Shown here piece by piece: positions 7,904 through 16,580 of a stretch of DNA of 32,178 nucleotides. Both the position numbers and the translations under genes were made by a program. How positions within the stretch are numbered: position 1 is the stretch's first letter; each line of letters begins with the position of its first letter. Source of the stretch: an uncultured Victivallis sp. (lineage in GTDB: Bacteria; Verrucomicrobiota; Lentisphaeria; Victivallales; Victivallaceae); NCBI GenBank assembly GCA_944389815.1, contig CALXNS010000060.1, positions 1-32,178 of the forward strand, read 5' to 3'. The notes under the pieces are model-generated. The model saw nothing but the letters and a program-made list of their open reading frames with translations. It was not told the origin of the DNA and made no database searches.

Positions 7904-10579
7904 ATGGAAACATTGCCCGCAATTTACGTACTCTCCACCCACTGGGATCGGGAGTGGTATTCGCACTTTCAGGATTTCCGCTATCGTCTGGTGCATCTGA
8001 TGGATCGGACGATCACCGCGCTTGGAAGCGGTGAATTGCGCGGCCCGTTCTATTGCGACGGGCAGTCGATTATCCTGACCGATTATCTGGAAATCCGCCC
8101 CGAGCAGAGCGTTACGGTTCGTTCGCTGCTCGCGGAAGGCCGGATCAAGGCCGGACCCTGGTACGTGATGCCGGACGAAGCGCTCGTGAGCGGCGAATCG
8201 CTCGTGCGCAATCTCGAATACGGTCGCGAACTGGTTCGTTCGCTCGGAGGAACGCCGTCGGATTCGGGGTTCGTCTGCGACATTTTCGGTCATAATTCGC
8301 AGCTGCCGCAGATCTTCTCCGGTTTCGGGATCGGCTGCGCGTTCGTCTGGCGCGGGCTCAATCTGCCGGATACGGCGAATTTCAACTGGGTGGCGGCGGA
8401 TGGCACTTCGATTCCGGCCTATCGGTTTGGAACGGTGGGATATTGTGATTTTCTGGCGAAGGTGCGTCAGAAATTCAAACCCGGTGCTCCGGATTCCGGC
8501 ATGACTCCGGCGGAAGCGGTCAAGGCGTTTCTGGAGCATGAAAGCAACCGCGCCCGGAATGCCGGCGCCCCGGCGATGCTGGTTTTTGACGGCGGCGACC
8601 ATCTGGAATTTCATGCGACGGTCAATGCGGCGCTGGAAAATCAGCCTGGTTTGACGTTCGGATCGCTCGATGATTACACTGCGCTGGTGCGCAATGCGCA
8701 CTTCCCGCTGACGATTACCGGCGAACTGCGTACCGCCGGCGAATTTCCGGAACAGAAGGACGTTCAATGGCTGATTCCCGGGGTGCTCTCTTCGCGGATC
8801 TGGATCAAGCAGGAGAATGCCGCGTGCGAAACCGCGCTGACGCGACGGGCGGAACCGCTCAGCGTTCTGGCCGGGATGGTGCTCAATCGCGAATATCCGG
8901 CCGGGTTTTTGAAGGTCGCATGGCGCTGGCTGCTGGAAAATCATCCGCATGATTCGATCTGCGGTTGTTCGATCGACGCGGTTCACCGCGATATGAAATA
9001 CCGCTTCGCGCAGAGTGCGACGATCGCCAACCGGGTGAGCTGCGAGGCGGCAAAGAGCCTGATCGCGTCGACCGTCCTCCCGCCGGAGGCAGGCGGCGAC
9101 GTGCTGCGGATCGGCTTGTTCAATCCGACGTTCGAAACGTGGAATGCGCCGATTGAGGTTGAACTTGATTTCCCGACCGACTGGCCGAGCTTCAACGAAT
9201 TCTTCGGTTTTGAACCGCTGCCGTCGTTCCGGATCTTCACGGCCGCGGGAGAGGAAGTTCCGTATTGGCGGATCTCCAAGACGTTGCGGAAGCGGCGGAA
9301 GTTCACCCACGGGCAGTACGGCATCGAAGGAAGCGAAGTGATCGGCGTGCGCGTCGTATTGGAAACGCCGCTTCCGGCGGGCGGATATGCTGTTTTGTAC
9401 GTAAAGCCGGGCGAGGGAGCGACCCGTCATGCAAAACCGTATTCAATGGTTCGTTCACCGCAGGTGCTCGACAACGGCGTGATCCGGGTTGAATTTGAAG
9501 CGGACGGCACGATGAGCGTGACCGAACTGGCTGCAGGAAAACGTTATGAGAAATGGCTTCGTTTCGAAGACGATGCCGATATCGGCGACGGCTGGTTCCA
9601 CGGAATTGCGGCCAACAACCGGCGGATTTATTCGAATGCGGCGCAGTTCGAATTGCTGGCGGATACGCCGCTTCTGGCGCGCTACCGGGTGCGGACGAAG
9701 ATGTCGCTTCCGGAGTATTTCGATTTCCGCGACATGGAGCGTTCCGGTCGCATTGCGGAGCTGGAGATCGTGAGCGATGTGACGATGAAACGCGACAGCG
9801 CCGTGCTGGAGATTGTCAGCCGGATCGAGAACCATGTCCGCGATCACCGGTTGCGGGTGCTCTTCCCGAGCGGTGCGGCGTCGGCGAAGGAGTATTTTGC
9901 GGCGTCGGCGTTCGATACGGTGGTGCGGCCGATTGCGCTGCCGGACGGTCATGCGTGGCGCGAACTTCCCGTGGAAACCACGCCGCAGGCAGGATGGTTC
10001 GGTGTCGCTGCGGATGGTCGCGGCGCGGCGGTGATCGCTCCGGGATTGCCGGAGTGCGCGGTTGTGGATGATGAAACGCGGACGCTGGCGCTGACGCTCT
10101 TCCGCAGCACCTGCCGGACGGTGGAGACGCGTGGAGAGCCGGATGGCGAATTGACCGACATTCCGTTGGAATTTCATTATGCGGTATGCGTGCTCAAGGA
10201 TGGAGAGGTGGACGCCGCCGACCTGACCCGGCAGAGCGGCGCATTTGGTGCGGGAGTTTTTGTAGAGGAACTCACGCCGCGGGAGAAGCTTTTCCGGGAA
10301 GAAGCAGAGACGCTGACCGGAATTGTCCCCGGATTGGAAATTTCCGGCGCGGTGGCGGTAACCGCTTTGCGGCGGGTCGGAACAGAGGTGGAACTTCGCA
10401 TGTTCAATCCCACCTTCCGGCCGACGACGGCGCACCTGGTCTGGCCGCAGGCGCCGGTTTCCTGCCGGATGGTACGTCTGGATGGAACCGTTATCGAACA
10501 GGTGATGTGTAACGGCGCAGAAACGGATGTTCCGGTTCCGGCCAAGCGGATTGTTACGCTGCGGCTGACGTTCGCCTGA
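7904..10579 (+). CDS. GH38 alpha-mannosidase (MngB-like), cytoplasmic
   Basis: The 891-aa product is a full-length glycoside hydrolase family 38 enzyme, a zinc-dependent retaining alpha-mannosidase. The zinc site is His13 and Asp15 (STHWDREWY), Asp126, which is also the expected nucleophile (CDIFGHNSQLPQI), and His349 (HDSICGCSIDAVH). The C-terminal half is the usual beta-rich mannosidase region. The THWDREWY start and HDSIxGCS motif recall E. coli MngB, which cleaves mannosyl-glycerate. No signal peptide is seen, so it would act on imported oligosaccharides. The ATG at 7904 has AGGGG six bases upstream. An ATG at 7868 lies at the end of a hairpin and lacks a ribosome site. A terminator follows at 10648. 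Confidence 0.93.
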   Translation: METLPAIYVLSTHWDREWYSHFQDFRYRLVHLMDRTITALGSGELRGPFYCDGQSIILTDYLEIRPEQSVTVRSLLAEGRIKAGPWYVMPDEALVSGESLVRNLEYGRELVRSLGGTPSDSGFVCDIFGHNSQLPQIFSGFGIGCAFVWRGLNLPDTANFNWVAADGTSIPAYRFGTVGYCDFLAKVRQKFKPGAPDSGMTPAEAVKAFLEHESNRARNAGAPAMLVFDGGDHLEFHATVNAALENQPGLTFGSLDDYTALVRNAHFPLTITGELRTAGEFPEQKDVQWLIPGVLSSRIWIKQENAACETALTRRAEPLSVLAGMVLNREYPAGFLKVAWRWLLENHPHDSICGCSIDAVHRDMKYRFAQSATIANRVSCEAAKSLIASTVLPPEAGGDVLRIGLFNPTFETWNAPIEVELDFPTDWPSFNEFFGFEPLPSFRIFTAAGEEVPYWRISKTLRKRRKFTHGQYGIEGSEVIGVRVVLETPLPAGGYAVLYVKPGEGATRHAKPYSMVRSPQVLDNGVIRVEFEADGTMSVTELAAGKRYEKWLRFEDDADIGDGWFHGIAANNRRIYSNAAQFELLADTPLLARYRVRTKMSLPEYFDFRDMERSGRIAELEIVSDVTMKRDSAVLEIVSRIENHVRDHRLRVLFPSGAASAKEYFAASAFDTVVRPIALPDGHAWRELPVETTPQAGWFGVAADGRGAAVIAPGLPECAVVDDETRTLALTLFRSTCRTVETRGEPDGELTDIPLEFHYAVCVLKDGEVDAADLTRQSGAFGAGVFVEELTPREKLFREEAETLTGIVPGLEISGAVAVTALRRVGTEVELRMFNPTFRPTTAHLVWPQAPVSCRMVRLDGTVIEQVMCNGAETDVPVPAKRIVTLRLTFA

Positions 10580-10647
10580 AGAAAACCGCTCCGACAAGAT
10601 CGTCGTTTTCCGGTTTCACCGGCGGCGGGAGGAGGGTAAGTTCACGA

Positions 10648-10689
10648 AGCATGGGGGGAGCGAATATTCGTTTCTCCCATGCTTTTTTT
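10648..10689 (+). terminator. Rho-independent terminator after the first GH38 gene
   Basis: AGCATGGG (10649 on) pairs with CCCATGCT (ending 10682). The stem extends inward with G-T wobbles to CGAA/TTCG, giving a stem of about 17 bp with almost no loop, followed by TTTTTTT. It separates the two GH38 transcription units. Confidence 0.9.
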
Positions 10690-10740
10690 GTGAGAAGCGG
10701 AGTTTTTTTTTAAATATCATATAAAAATGCTATCCGGCAT

Positions 10741-10769
10741 TTGACGAACGGAGGTTTCCGATGTATGCT
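10741..10769 (+). promoter_or_regulatory. Putative sigma70-type promoter of the second GH38-like gene
   Basis: TTGACG (10741-10746) is separated by exactly 17 bp from TATGCT (10764-10769). Transcription would start near 10776, about 100 bases before the GH38-like ATG. The -10 lies inside a small open frame starting at 10761. A weaker alternative is TTGTGA (10688-10693), 17 bp, TAAATA (10711-10716). Confidence 0.5.
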
Positions 10770-10876
10770 TCATCGAACTCTTCCGAAAGAGACGGCTATG
10801 TTTATTTCGGCGGCGGAGATTTCGAGACGGGAGAACGAAAGGATTTAAAGCGAGAGAAGAGACGGAAATTTTCATC

Positions 10877-13249
10877 ATGCCGGTCAAACGAATCAACATT
10901 GTTGCTCACACACATTACGATGTCGGTTATACCGATCACCCCGCGGTGACGGAAAAAGTGCAATGTCGGGGCATCGACCGGGCACTCGAGTTGATGCTTA
11001 AGACGCGGGATTTTCCCGATGGCGCGCGTTTCAAATGGACGCAGGAGGTGACCTGGGGGCTGCGGGATTGGTGGGAACGCTCTTCCGTGGAAAAACGCGC
11101 GGCACTGGTTCGGTGCGCGGAAAATGGACAATATGAGGTCTGCGCGTTTCCGTTCAGCGCAACGCCGTGCATGGATCGTGCACAGTGGGAATATGCACTT
11201 GACGAATGGTTGCCGGAGGAAATTGCGTGCCGTTTTCCGTTATCGGTCGGGATGCAGACCGACGTGAACGGATTGCCGCTCGCGGCGGTGCGGATGGCGG
11301 TGAGGCGCGGGGTGCGGCGCTTCTGGATGGGGCCGAATGGTTATCTTGGCTGCACGCCGTTTCCGTTGCCGTGGCTCTTCCGCTGGGATGTGGGAGCCGG
11401 TGTGCTTGTGACGGTCTGGGTGAACGAGGGATACGGAAATTTTCACGGCCTGATCGGTTACGGCGACTGGCGGCGCGGCCCGGTGCCTGCGGCCGCGGAT
11501 CTGCTCTATCACGCGCCCGGGGGGAATGAGATTTTCGACCCGTCCACGGAAAATATTCTGCGCTGCCACGCACGGTTGATGCGGAATCTGGCGGAACGGG
11601 ACAAGGCGTTCGGGTATTTCCCCGAATTGCCGGTTTCCTGCACGAATCAATACCGTTACGACAATGATCCGCCGCCGGAGAAAATGAGTGAATTCATCCG
11701 GGAGTGGAACCGTCTCGGACTGGAACCGCGCCTGGAACTGGTTCTGCCGTCGGAAGCGATCGCGCGCGTGGAAAGAAGTTGCGGATTTGAGATCCCGGTT
11801 TATTCCGGGCAGTGGCCGGACTGGTGGGTGCGGGGGAGCGCATCGCTGCCGCGCGAGATGGCCGCATCCCGGCGGGCCAAACGCACATTGTCGCTCTTCC
11901 GAGAAGGCGGGGTGGGAGAGTTGCCGGAGGAAGTGCGCCGCCGTGCGCTCGAATCGCTCAGTTTTTTCAATGAGCACAGTTTTGACAGTTACGACAGCGT
12001 CTCCCGGCCGTGGAGCGAGATGTCACAGGGAACCGTTGCCGTCAAGAGCGACCGGGCGTTCGCGCCGGCCGCCGAACTGGATTTGTGTCTGGCGGATGCG
12101 GTTCGCGGGAAAATTCGGTGCGAAAGCGGAGAATTGATTCTCTATAATCCATCATCGGAACGGGTTGCGGAATTTGTTACGTTTCCTGCGCACGTGCTTC
12201 GCGGAGAGTGGCGCAGCGTGCGTGACCGGAAGAGCGGCCGCCTTGTGCCGCTGGAATTCTTCCCCGGCTGGGAGGATTTTCGAACTCCGGAAAATCTTTC
12301 TGAATGCAGCATCTGGAATCGTTCGCGGATTCACGGCGACCGGGTGCCGGGGAGAGGGTGCGGCTTCTGGAGCGGCGAACTTGTTCCCGGCGAGGCGCGG
12401 GTGTTTGAATTGCTTGAACAGGAAGTGAAGCTGCAAGCCCCGGAGGAGTCCTGGCAATTGGAATGCGATGCGAAAGGATGGCCGGAACGGGCCGGATTTG
12501 CCGGAATCGGATTTCCGCTCTTCACGCGGGGAAGCGGGGATTTCATTTCCAAGCGTGTGACCGGAAATTTCCCGCGCGACTGTTATCGGCGGATTTTTGC
12601 CGAGGAGAAGACGGCCGTGCGCCGGGCGATGATCCGGGAGGCGGTCACGATCCTGCGCTCCCGTTACCGGAAGGCCGAACGTCTGGAACATGACGGCATG
12701 TTTGAGATCCGGCAATACTTTTCCCATCCCGGGCTTTACGCCGGATGCCGGAAAATGGAATTTTTCCGGGAGGAGCCGCGGATTCGTTTCACGCTGACGA
12801 TCGATCGAAAACCGGATTTCGAACCGGAGGTGTTTTCTCTTCATTTTGCATTGGGCGGCATGGCCGGAATCGTGCCGGAACTCTCCTGTGGCGGGGAAAT
12901 ATTTCGTCCGGGCATCGACCAGATTCCCGGCTCCTGCATGGATTATTATGCAGTTGACGGAACGGTACTTTATCGGAACGGGAGGGACAATCTGGTGTTC
13001 CACCAGAAGGACAACGCCCTTTTGAGTCTGGGGAAACCGTATTTCTGTGAAAAGGTGAAAAGAGTTCCGGAGAACACCCATGACCTGTGGCCGATACTTT
13101 TCGATAACACCTGGGACACGAATTTTCCACCGGACAGTAACGGACTTATGGAGTTTCGTTTTGAATGGTTCGTCGACAGGGATCTCAGGTTTGACGCTGC
13201 GGTTCGCCGTTCGGAGAGTCTGGCGCGGGGATTGCTGAAAATCAAATAA
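10877..13249 (+). CDS. GH38-like glycoside hydrolase of a divergent subgroup
   Basis: The 790-aa product begins like GH38/DUF5054-type proteins: VAHTHYDVGYTD, giving the zinc ligands His13 and Asp15. The segment around Asp129 (GMQTDVNGLP) occupies the nucleophile position but lacks the usual DxFGH sequence. EHSFDSYDS likely supplies the last zinc ligand in place of HDxxxG. A beta-rich C-terminal half ends with FRFEWFVDRD. It has no signal peptide. The ribosome site is weak (GGAA about ten bases upstream). The linkage specificity is unknown; alpha-mannosidase is the default guess, but activity on another sugar is quite possible given the altered motif. It is followed 92 bp later by a glycosyltransferase without a visible terminator between. 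Confidence 0.82.
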   Translation: MPVKRINIVAHTHYDVGYTDHPAVTEKVQCRGIDRALELMLKTRDFPDGARFKWTQEVTWGLRDWWERSSVEKRAALVRCAENGQYEVCAFPFSATPCMDRAQWEYALDEWLPEEIACRFPLSVGMQTDVNGLPLAAVRMAVRRGVRRFWMGPNGYLGCTPFPLPWLFRWDVGAGVLVTVWVNEGYGNFHGLIGYGDWRRGPVPAAADLLYHAPGGNEIFDPSTENILRCHARLMRNLAERDKAFGYFPELPVSCTNQYRYDNDPPPEKMSEFIREWNRLGLEPRLELVLPSEAIARVERSCGFEIPVYSGQWPDWWVRGSASLPREMAASRRAKRTLSLFREGGVGELPEEVRRRALESLSFFNEHSFDSYDSVSRPWSEMSQGTVAVKSDRAFAPAAELDLCLADAVRGKIRCESGELILYNPSSERVAEFVTFPAHVLRGEWRSVRDRKSGRLVPLEFFPGWEDFRTPENLSECSIWNRSRIHGDRVPGRGCGFWSGELVPGEARVFELLEQEVKLQAPEESWQLECDAKGWPERAGFAGIGFPLFTRGSGDFISKRVTGNFPRDCYRRIFAEEKTAVRRAMIREAVTILRSRYRKAERLEHDGMFEIRQYFSHPGLYAGCRKMEFFREEPRIRFTLTIDRKPDFEPEVFSLHFALGGMAGIVPELSCGGEIFRPGIDQIPGSCMDYYAVDGTVLYRNGRDNLVFHQKDNALLSLGKPYFCEKVKRVPENTHDLWPILFDNTWDTNFPPDSNGLMEFRFEWFVDRDLRFDAAVRRSESLARGLLKIK

Positions 13250-13341
13250 CGGATGAAATTTCAATATATGCGCGGGTGCGGTTGAAGTGCGCGGTTGCAG
13301 GGCGGAGGATTGAGAGATGACGGGAATCCGGAGAAGAGATC

Positions 13342-14232
13342 ATGAGTGACGGAGAGAAATATCCATTAATTTCAATAGGTGTTTCGACCTATAATCGTAA
13401 AGCATATTTACAGGAATGTTTGAATTCGCTTCTGGCGCAGAGCTGGAAAAATTTTGAAATTATTGTGGTGGATGACGGCTCGACCGACGGCACCGCCGAG
13501 ATGGTCGTCCATGAATTTCCGCAAGTCATCTATTGTTATCAGAAGAACGCCGGCGACGCCGCCGCCAAGAATCACGCCGCCCGTCTGGCGCACGGCGAAT
13601 ATCTTGTCTTCAACGATTCGGATGACCTTTTTCTGCCCGATACGCTTGAACGGCTTTATGCCGCCGTTGCCGCCGATCCCGGTTCGTGTGCTTACGGCTG
13701 GTACGTAACCATTGACGAACACGGGGTGGAGCAGCCGACCCGAGCCAAAGTGAAACACTTTCCCGACGGGGAAATTACGAAAACGCTGCTCCGGCATATC
13801 ATTGTATGCAATTGCGGTACATTGATGCCGCGCGAACTTTTTCTGCAGCAGGGCGGTTACGATGAAGCGCTTTTGTGCGCTTATGATTACAAACTGGCAT
13901 TGCAGCTATCGACCGTATGCCGTTTCCACCCGGTTCCGGGAGTGGTTTTCAAGCGCCGGCGTCATGGGGACAACCTCTCCGCGGTGAATTATGAAAAACA
14001 GAAAATCGTTCTCAAGGTGGTGGAAGATTTTCTGACGTCCCATCCCGAGATTGCCGCACGTTATTCCGGCGTGGCGAACCGGAGGTTGTCAAGGTTGCAC
14101 AACAAGCTCGCCAGAGAGGCCCGCCGGGAGAAGCGTCCCGGTTCCGTGGAGAGAGGGCATCTGCGTTTGTCGTTGCGTTATCACTTCAAAATGAAAACGC
14201 TATATCGACTTATCAATTCGCTTGTAAAATAA
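13342..14232 (+). CDS. Family 2 glycosyltransferase (GT-A fold)
   Basis: The 296-aa product transfers a sugar from a nucleotide-sugar donor. It shows the GT2 start SIGVSTYNRKAYLQECLNSL, the nucleotide-binding VDDGSTDGT (43-51) and the metal-binding DSDD (92-95) followed by LFLPDTLERL. The C-terminal ~60 residues are strongly basic (RLHNKLAREARREKRPGS), suitable for contact with the membrane surface; no transmembrane segment is present. The acceptor is unknown, but this type commonly acts on lipopolysaccharide or capsule. GGAG lies about 8 bases upstream of the start. No promoter is visible in the 92-bp gap, so it may be read from the GH38-like promoter. Confidence 0.92.
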   Translation: MSDGEKYPLISIGVSTYNRKAYLQECLNSLLAQSWKNFEIIVVDDGSTDGTAEMVVHEFPQVIYCYQKNAGDAAAKNHAARLAHGEYLVFNDSDDLFLPDTLERLYAAVAADPGSCAYGWYVTIDEHGVEQPTRAKVKHFPDGEITKTLLRHIIVCNCGTLMPRELFLQQGGYDEALLCAYDYKLALQLSTVCRFHPVPGVVFKRRRHGDNLSAVNYEKQKIVLKVVEDFLTSHPEIAARYSGVANRRLSRLHNKLAREARREKRPGSVERGHLRLSLRYHFKMKTLYRLINSLVK

Positions 14233-14380
14233 GGCCGTTCTTCCGCGGGAAGTGCAGCGCCAGGACCGCACTGAGGTTTGATTTCCCATGGAGAAACGCC
14301 GACTCACAGTTCTTTTTCCTGTGGAGCGTGCGGTTCCGTTGCGGGCAGGGGGCTGTTTTTTTCTGCCGCGGTTCGCGAGA

Positions 14381-14442
14381 AATGCGGCGGCGGAAGCCTG
14401 GCCCGATCCGAGACCGGGCTGAGACGATTCCGCCGCCGCATT
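14381..14442. terminator. Long hairpin between convergent genes, possible bidirectional terminator
   Basis: A perfect 15-bp inverted repeat, AATGCGGCGGCGGAA (14381-14395) and TTCCGCCGCCGCATT (14428-14442), encloses a 32-base loop with an inner GCCCG/CGGGC stem. It lies between the convergent glycosyltransferase and QueD-like genes. No T-run follows in either direction, so termination would rely on stem strength or Rho. The rest of 14233-14477 holds no gene that I can support. Confidence 0.45.
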
Positions 14443-14477
14443 GGTATTAATGATTCAAAACTCGCACGCGGCCTAAT

Positions 14478-15041
14478 TTAATGTTTTTTATAACCGCACT
14501 TCGGGCAGACGCCGTCGACGAGGGCGACGCCGCAGAGCGGGCAGCGGTCAACCGTTCCGGCAGGAGCATACTCCTGCGTGGCGGCGTTGACTCCGCTCGT
14601 GAAGGTGATTTTGGCGATGTTGAGCTTGTCCTTCAGGAGTTCGTAGACGATTTTGATCATGCCTTCGACGGTCATGCTCTCCTTGGTGACTACAAGGCGG
14701 GCGTCGGGATAGGCGGTGGCAAGTTCGGTATGGAACGCTTCGCCTTTCATCTTGTTGGACGGGGCGCCGTTCTTGATGCCCTGTTTCTCGTAGACTTCGA
14801 GGATCGCCGGCAGAAGCGGATCATCTTCGCGCAGGATCAGGGCGTGATCGAAGTTCTTCAAAACATTCCAGGCGACCTTCTGGATCTCATTGCAGGGGAA
14901 GACCATGTTGACGCCGGGTTCGATCGAATCCTCCACTTCGATCGTCAACACTCCGGTGTGGCCGTGCAGATACTGGGCCTCTCCCTGGAATTTGTAGAAC
15001 CGGTGCGCGTACTGCAGATCGAATTTCGTGATGCTCCTCAT
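14478..15041 (-). CDS. QueD/6-pyruvoyl-tetrahydropterin synthase-like protein with C-terminal zinc ribbon
   Basis: The 187-aa product has the T-fold of QueD (6-carboxy-tetrahydropterin synthase, queuosine pathway) or PTPS. The zinc ligands are His13 (YAHRF), His26 and His28 (LHGHTG). The FDHALIL segment carries the usual Asp-His pair (65-66). In QueD the catalytic Cys sits four residues before the first His of HGH. Here that residue is Ala22, preceded by Glu21, so normal QueD chemistry is doubtful; PTPS-III enzymes use Glu, a possible parallel. A zinc ribbon (Cys167, 170, 179, 182) is added at the end. AAGGAG lies four bases before the ATG at 15041; an in-frame upstream ATG at 15104 lacks this. 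It follows perR by 69 bp on the same strand. Confidence 0.85.
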   Translation of the reverse strand: MRSITKFDLQYAHRFYKFQGEAQYLHGHTGVLTIEVEDSIEPGVNMVFPCNEIQKVAWNVLKNFDHALILREDDPLLPAILEVYEKQGIKNGAPSNKMKGEAFHTELATAYPDARLVVTKESMTVEGMIKIVYELLKDKLNIAKITFTSGVNAATQEYAPAGTVDRCPLCGVALVDGVCPKCGYKKH

Positions 15042-15110
15042 CTTTCTTCTCCTTCTTTTATTGGTTGTTTTCCATGGAGGGAAGGGGATCGCCTTCTCTC
15101 GCACGCTGCA

Positions 15111-15554
15111 TCAGTTTTGTCCTTTCGGAACGACCGGGGGGGCTGCCGCGCATTTTTCGCAGACCCCGACGAGCCGGAGTTCCATCTGGGCGATTTTCGC
15201 CTGCCGCATCTCCGGCGGGAGAACCACCCCTTCCGGCCAGTTGAAATCGGAAATATGTCCGCATTTCCCGCAGATGAAATGTCCGTGCGCATCGGTCCGC
15301 GAATCGTAACGGGCATTTTCAATCTGATCCAGCCGGCGGATTACTCCCTTTTCGGAAAATTCGTTCAGGATCCGATAGACACTCTCACGGGTGATCGTCG
15401 GAAGTTCCGACCGCACCGCCTCCCAGACTCCGTCCACATCCGGATGAGTCAAATTTCCCCGCAGAAATCCATAGACCGCCAATCGCTGCGAGGTGCACTT
15501 CCAGCCGTTCTCCCGGCAGAGCGCCGCAAATTCCAGTTGAAGATCGTCTCTCAT
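15111..15554 (-). CDS. perR: PerR-type peroxide-sensing Fur-family repressor
   Basis: This 147-aa metalloregulator should repress peroxide-defence genes and release DNA when its metal site is oxidised. The residues match B. subtilis PerR closely in position: regulatory-site His37, Asp84 (ARYDS, where Fur proteins usually have Glu), His90, His92 and Asp103, and structural zinc Cys95, 98, 132 and 135. The winged helix is at about 15-75 (TSQRLAVYGFL, ITRESVYRILNEF). The regulatory Asp favours PerR over Fur or Zur. Its own promoter carries a 27-bp palindrome, so autoregulation is likely. The ribosome site is weak (AGAGA). The QueD-like gene follows on the same strand. The family is certain; the PerR subtype is probable. 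Confidence 0.88.
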   Translation of the reverse strand: MRDDLQLEFAALCRENGWKCTSQRLAVYGFLRGNLTHPDVDGVWEAVRSELPTITRESVYRILNEFSEKGVIRRLDQIENARYDSRTDAHGHFICGKCGHISDFNWPEGVVLPPEMRQAKIAQMELRLVGVCEKCAAAPPVVPKGQN

Positions 15555-15584
15555 TGTAAATCTCTTTTCTATTTAACTTTCATC

Positions 15585-15611
15585 TATAAATAAATATAAT
15601 ATTAATTTATA
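15585..15611. promoter_or_regulatory. Fur/PerR-like operator
   Basis: This 27-bp palindrome is centred on A15598, with outer arms TATAAAT and ATTTATA; 12 of 13 positions pair. It is AT-rich and of the length and style of Per boxes (TTATAATnATTATAA class). It lies 31-57 bp upstream of the perR start and covers the -10. Confidence 0.65.
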
Positions 15612-15620
15612 AGGAATCAA
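15593..15620 (-). promoter_or_regulatory. perR promoter
   Basis: On the minus strand TTGATT (15615-15620) is followed after 16 bp by TATATT (15593-15598). The -10 lies fully inside the palindrome at 15585-15611, so a bound repressor would exclude RNA polymerase. Confidence 0.55.
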
Positions 15621-15653
15621 GAACAATTCCTGATTTTTTTGAAAAAATTGATT

Positions 15654-16520
15654 TCAGAGGTCAGGCCGATATCCGGTACGGCGGATGGAATCGGGGGAAA
15701 CGCCGATCCATTTACGGAATGCGCGGTAGAAAACCGAATACTCCATATAACCGCATCGGGTGGCGATCTCCTTGATATTCAATCGGGTCTGGAGGAGGAG
15801 CGTCACGGCGGCCCGGAGACGGGCGCGGGTGATGCTGACATGCAGCGGGGAGCCGGTCTGTTCGCGGAATACGCGGGAGAGATGTTCGCGCGAGATCCGG
15901 AAGTGCAGTGCAACGGAGGAAACGTCAAGCGGTTCGGCAAGATGCGAGGAGATGTAATTCTGCACGTCGGATATCAGCGAGCTGTGGGAAGAGTCGCGCA
16001 ATTGATTTTCCACCGGCGAACAGAGTTGACGGAGGAGATCATGGACGAGTTCGCCGCCTTCAAGCGGAGTGAGCATCAGCACTTCACCATGGTATTGACG
16101 ATATGCGAGCAGCCGTTCGACCAGCGGGGAGTCCGGCGGCACGTCGAAGAGATAGCCATAGGTACGGTTGATTTCAGCGATCAATTCGTGCAGATTTCCG
16201 CCTCCGAAGGCGATCCAGAGAAAATTCCATGGCTCGGTTCCATCCGGCGGATAATAGTAACACACCGCCGGATCGTTGTGATTGTGTAGAAAAGCCTTGC
16301 CCGGCACCAACGCGTGGTCGACGCCGTCAATTCGGATTGCGCCGCGTCCGCCGATGGTGATTGAGAGCTGGCCGCCCTGTTCGCCGCGCAGTCGGCCGTC
16401 AAGGCGATAATGTCGGGTGTGTTGAATTTCCTCGGCGACAATACACGGCTGCGGCAACGTCTGCAATTGCCGGTGAATTTCGAAATGAACCTGCCACTTT
16501 CTAGCCTTGCTGAAATCCAT
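15654..16520 (-). CDS. AraC/XylS-family transcription regulator
   Basis: The 288-aa product has an N-terminal cupin-like ligand-binding domain (about 35-110; [28 protein letters not shown]). Its C-terminal ~98 residues hold two helix-turn-helix motifs: [22 protein letters not shown], and the second, [22 protein letters not shown], followed by GVSPDSIRR. It is a typical sugar-responsive activator. The ATG at 16520 has AAGGAG ten bases upstream; an upstream in-frame ATG (16577) coincides with the putative -35 and is rejected. It diverges from the thuA/Gfo-Idh operon, and two direct repeats 20 bp apart in the shared region are likely its binding sites. The ligand is unknown. Confidence 0.92.
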   Translation of the reverse strand: MDFSKARKWQVHFEIHRQLQTLPQPCIVAEEIQHTRHYRLDGRLRGEQGGQLSITIGGRGAIRIDGVDHALVPGKAFLHNHNDPAVCYYYPPDGTEPWNFLWIAFGGGNLHELIAEINRTYGYLFDVPPDSPLVERLLAYRQYHGEVLMLTPLEGGELVHDLLRQLCSPVENQLRDSSHSSLISDVQNYISSHLAEPLDVSSVALHFRISREHLSRVFREQTGSPLHVSITRARLRAAVTLLLQTRLNIKEIATRCGYMEYSVFYRAFRKWIGVSPDSIRRTGYRPDL

Positions 16521-16547
16521 GCTGGAAACTCTCCTTTCAGAAGTTAT

Positions 16548-16577
16548 TTTATACGCAGAATAGAAATTTTCAAGCAA
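16548..16577 (-). promoter_or_regulatory. Promoter of the araC-type regulator
   Basis: On the minus strand TTGCTT (16572-16577), an 18-bp spacer and TATAAA (16548-16553) lie 28 bases before the chosen ATG. A TCACAAAA repeat starts four bases upstream of the -35, consistent with autoregulation. Confidence 0.45.
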
Positions 16578-16580
16578 TTC

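Noticed and set aside
7817..9430. Antisense open frame of about 540 codons over the first GH38 gene
   Set aside because: Same codon-bias effect; the GH38 zinc and nucleophile motifs in the sense frame are decisive.
10761..10949. A 62-codon open frame with GGAGG six bases before its ATG, overlapping the start of the second GH38-like gene
   Set aside because: Its start and ribosome site lie inside the better-supported TTGACG/TATGCT promoter (10741-10769), so that transcript would not include them. The product has no domain character. A leader-peptide role is possible only if a weaker promoter near 10688-10716 is used.
15612..15640. Hairpin AGGAAT/ATTCCT followed shortly by seven Ts on the plus strand
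   Set aside because: The T-run is on the wrong strand for the two flanking minus-strand genes, and the stem is only 6 bp. It overlaps the perR -35 and is more likely incidental.
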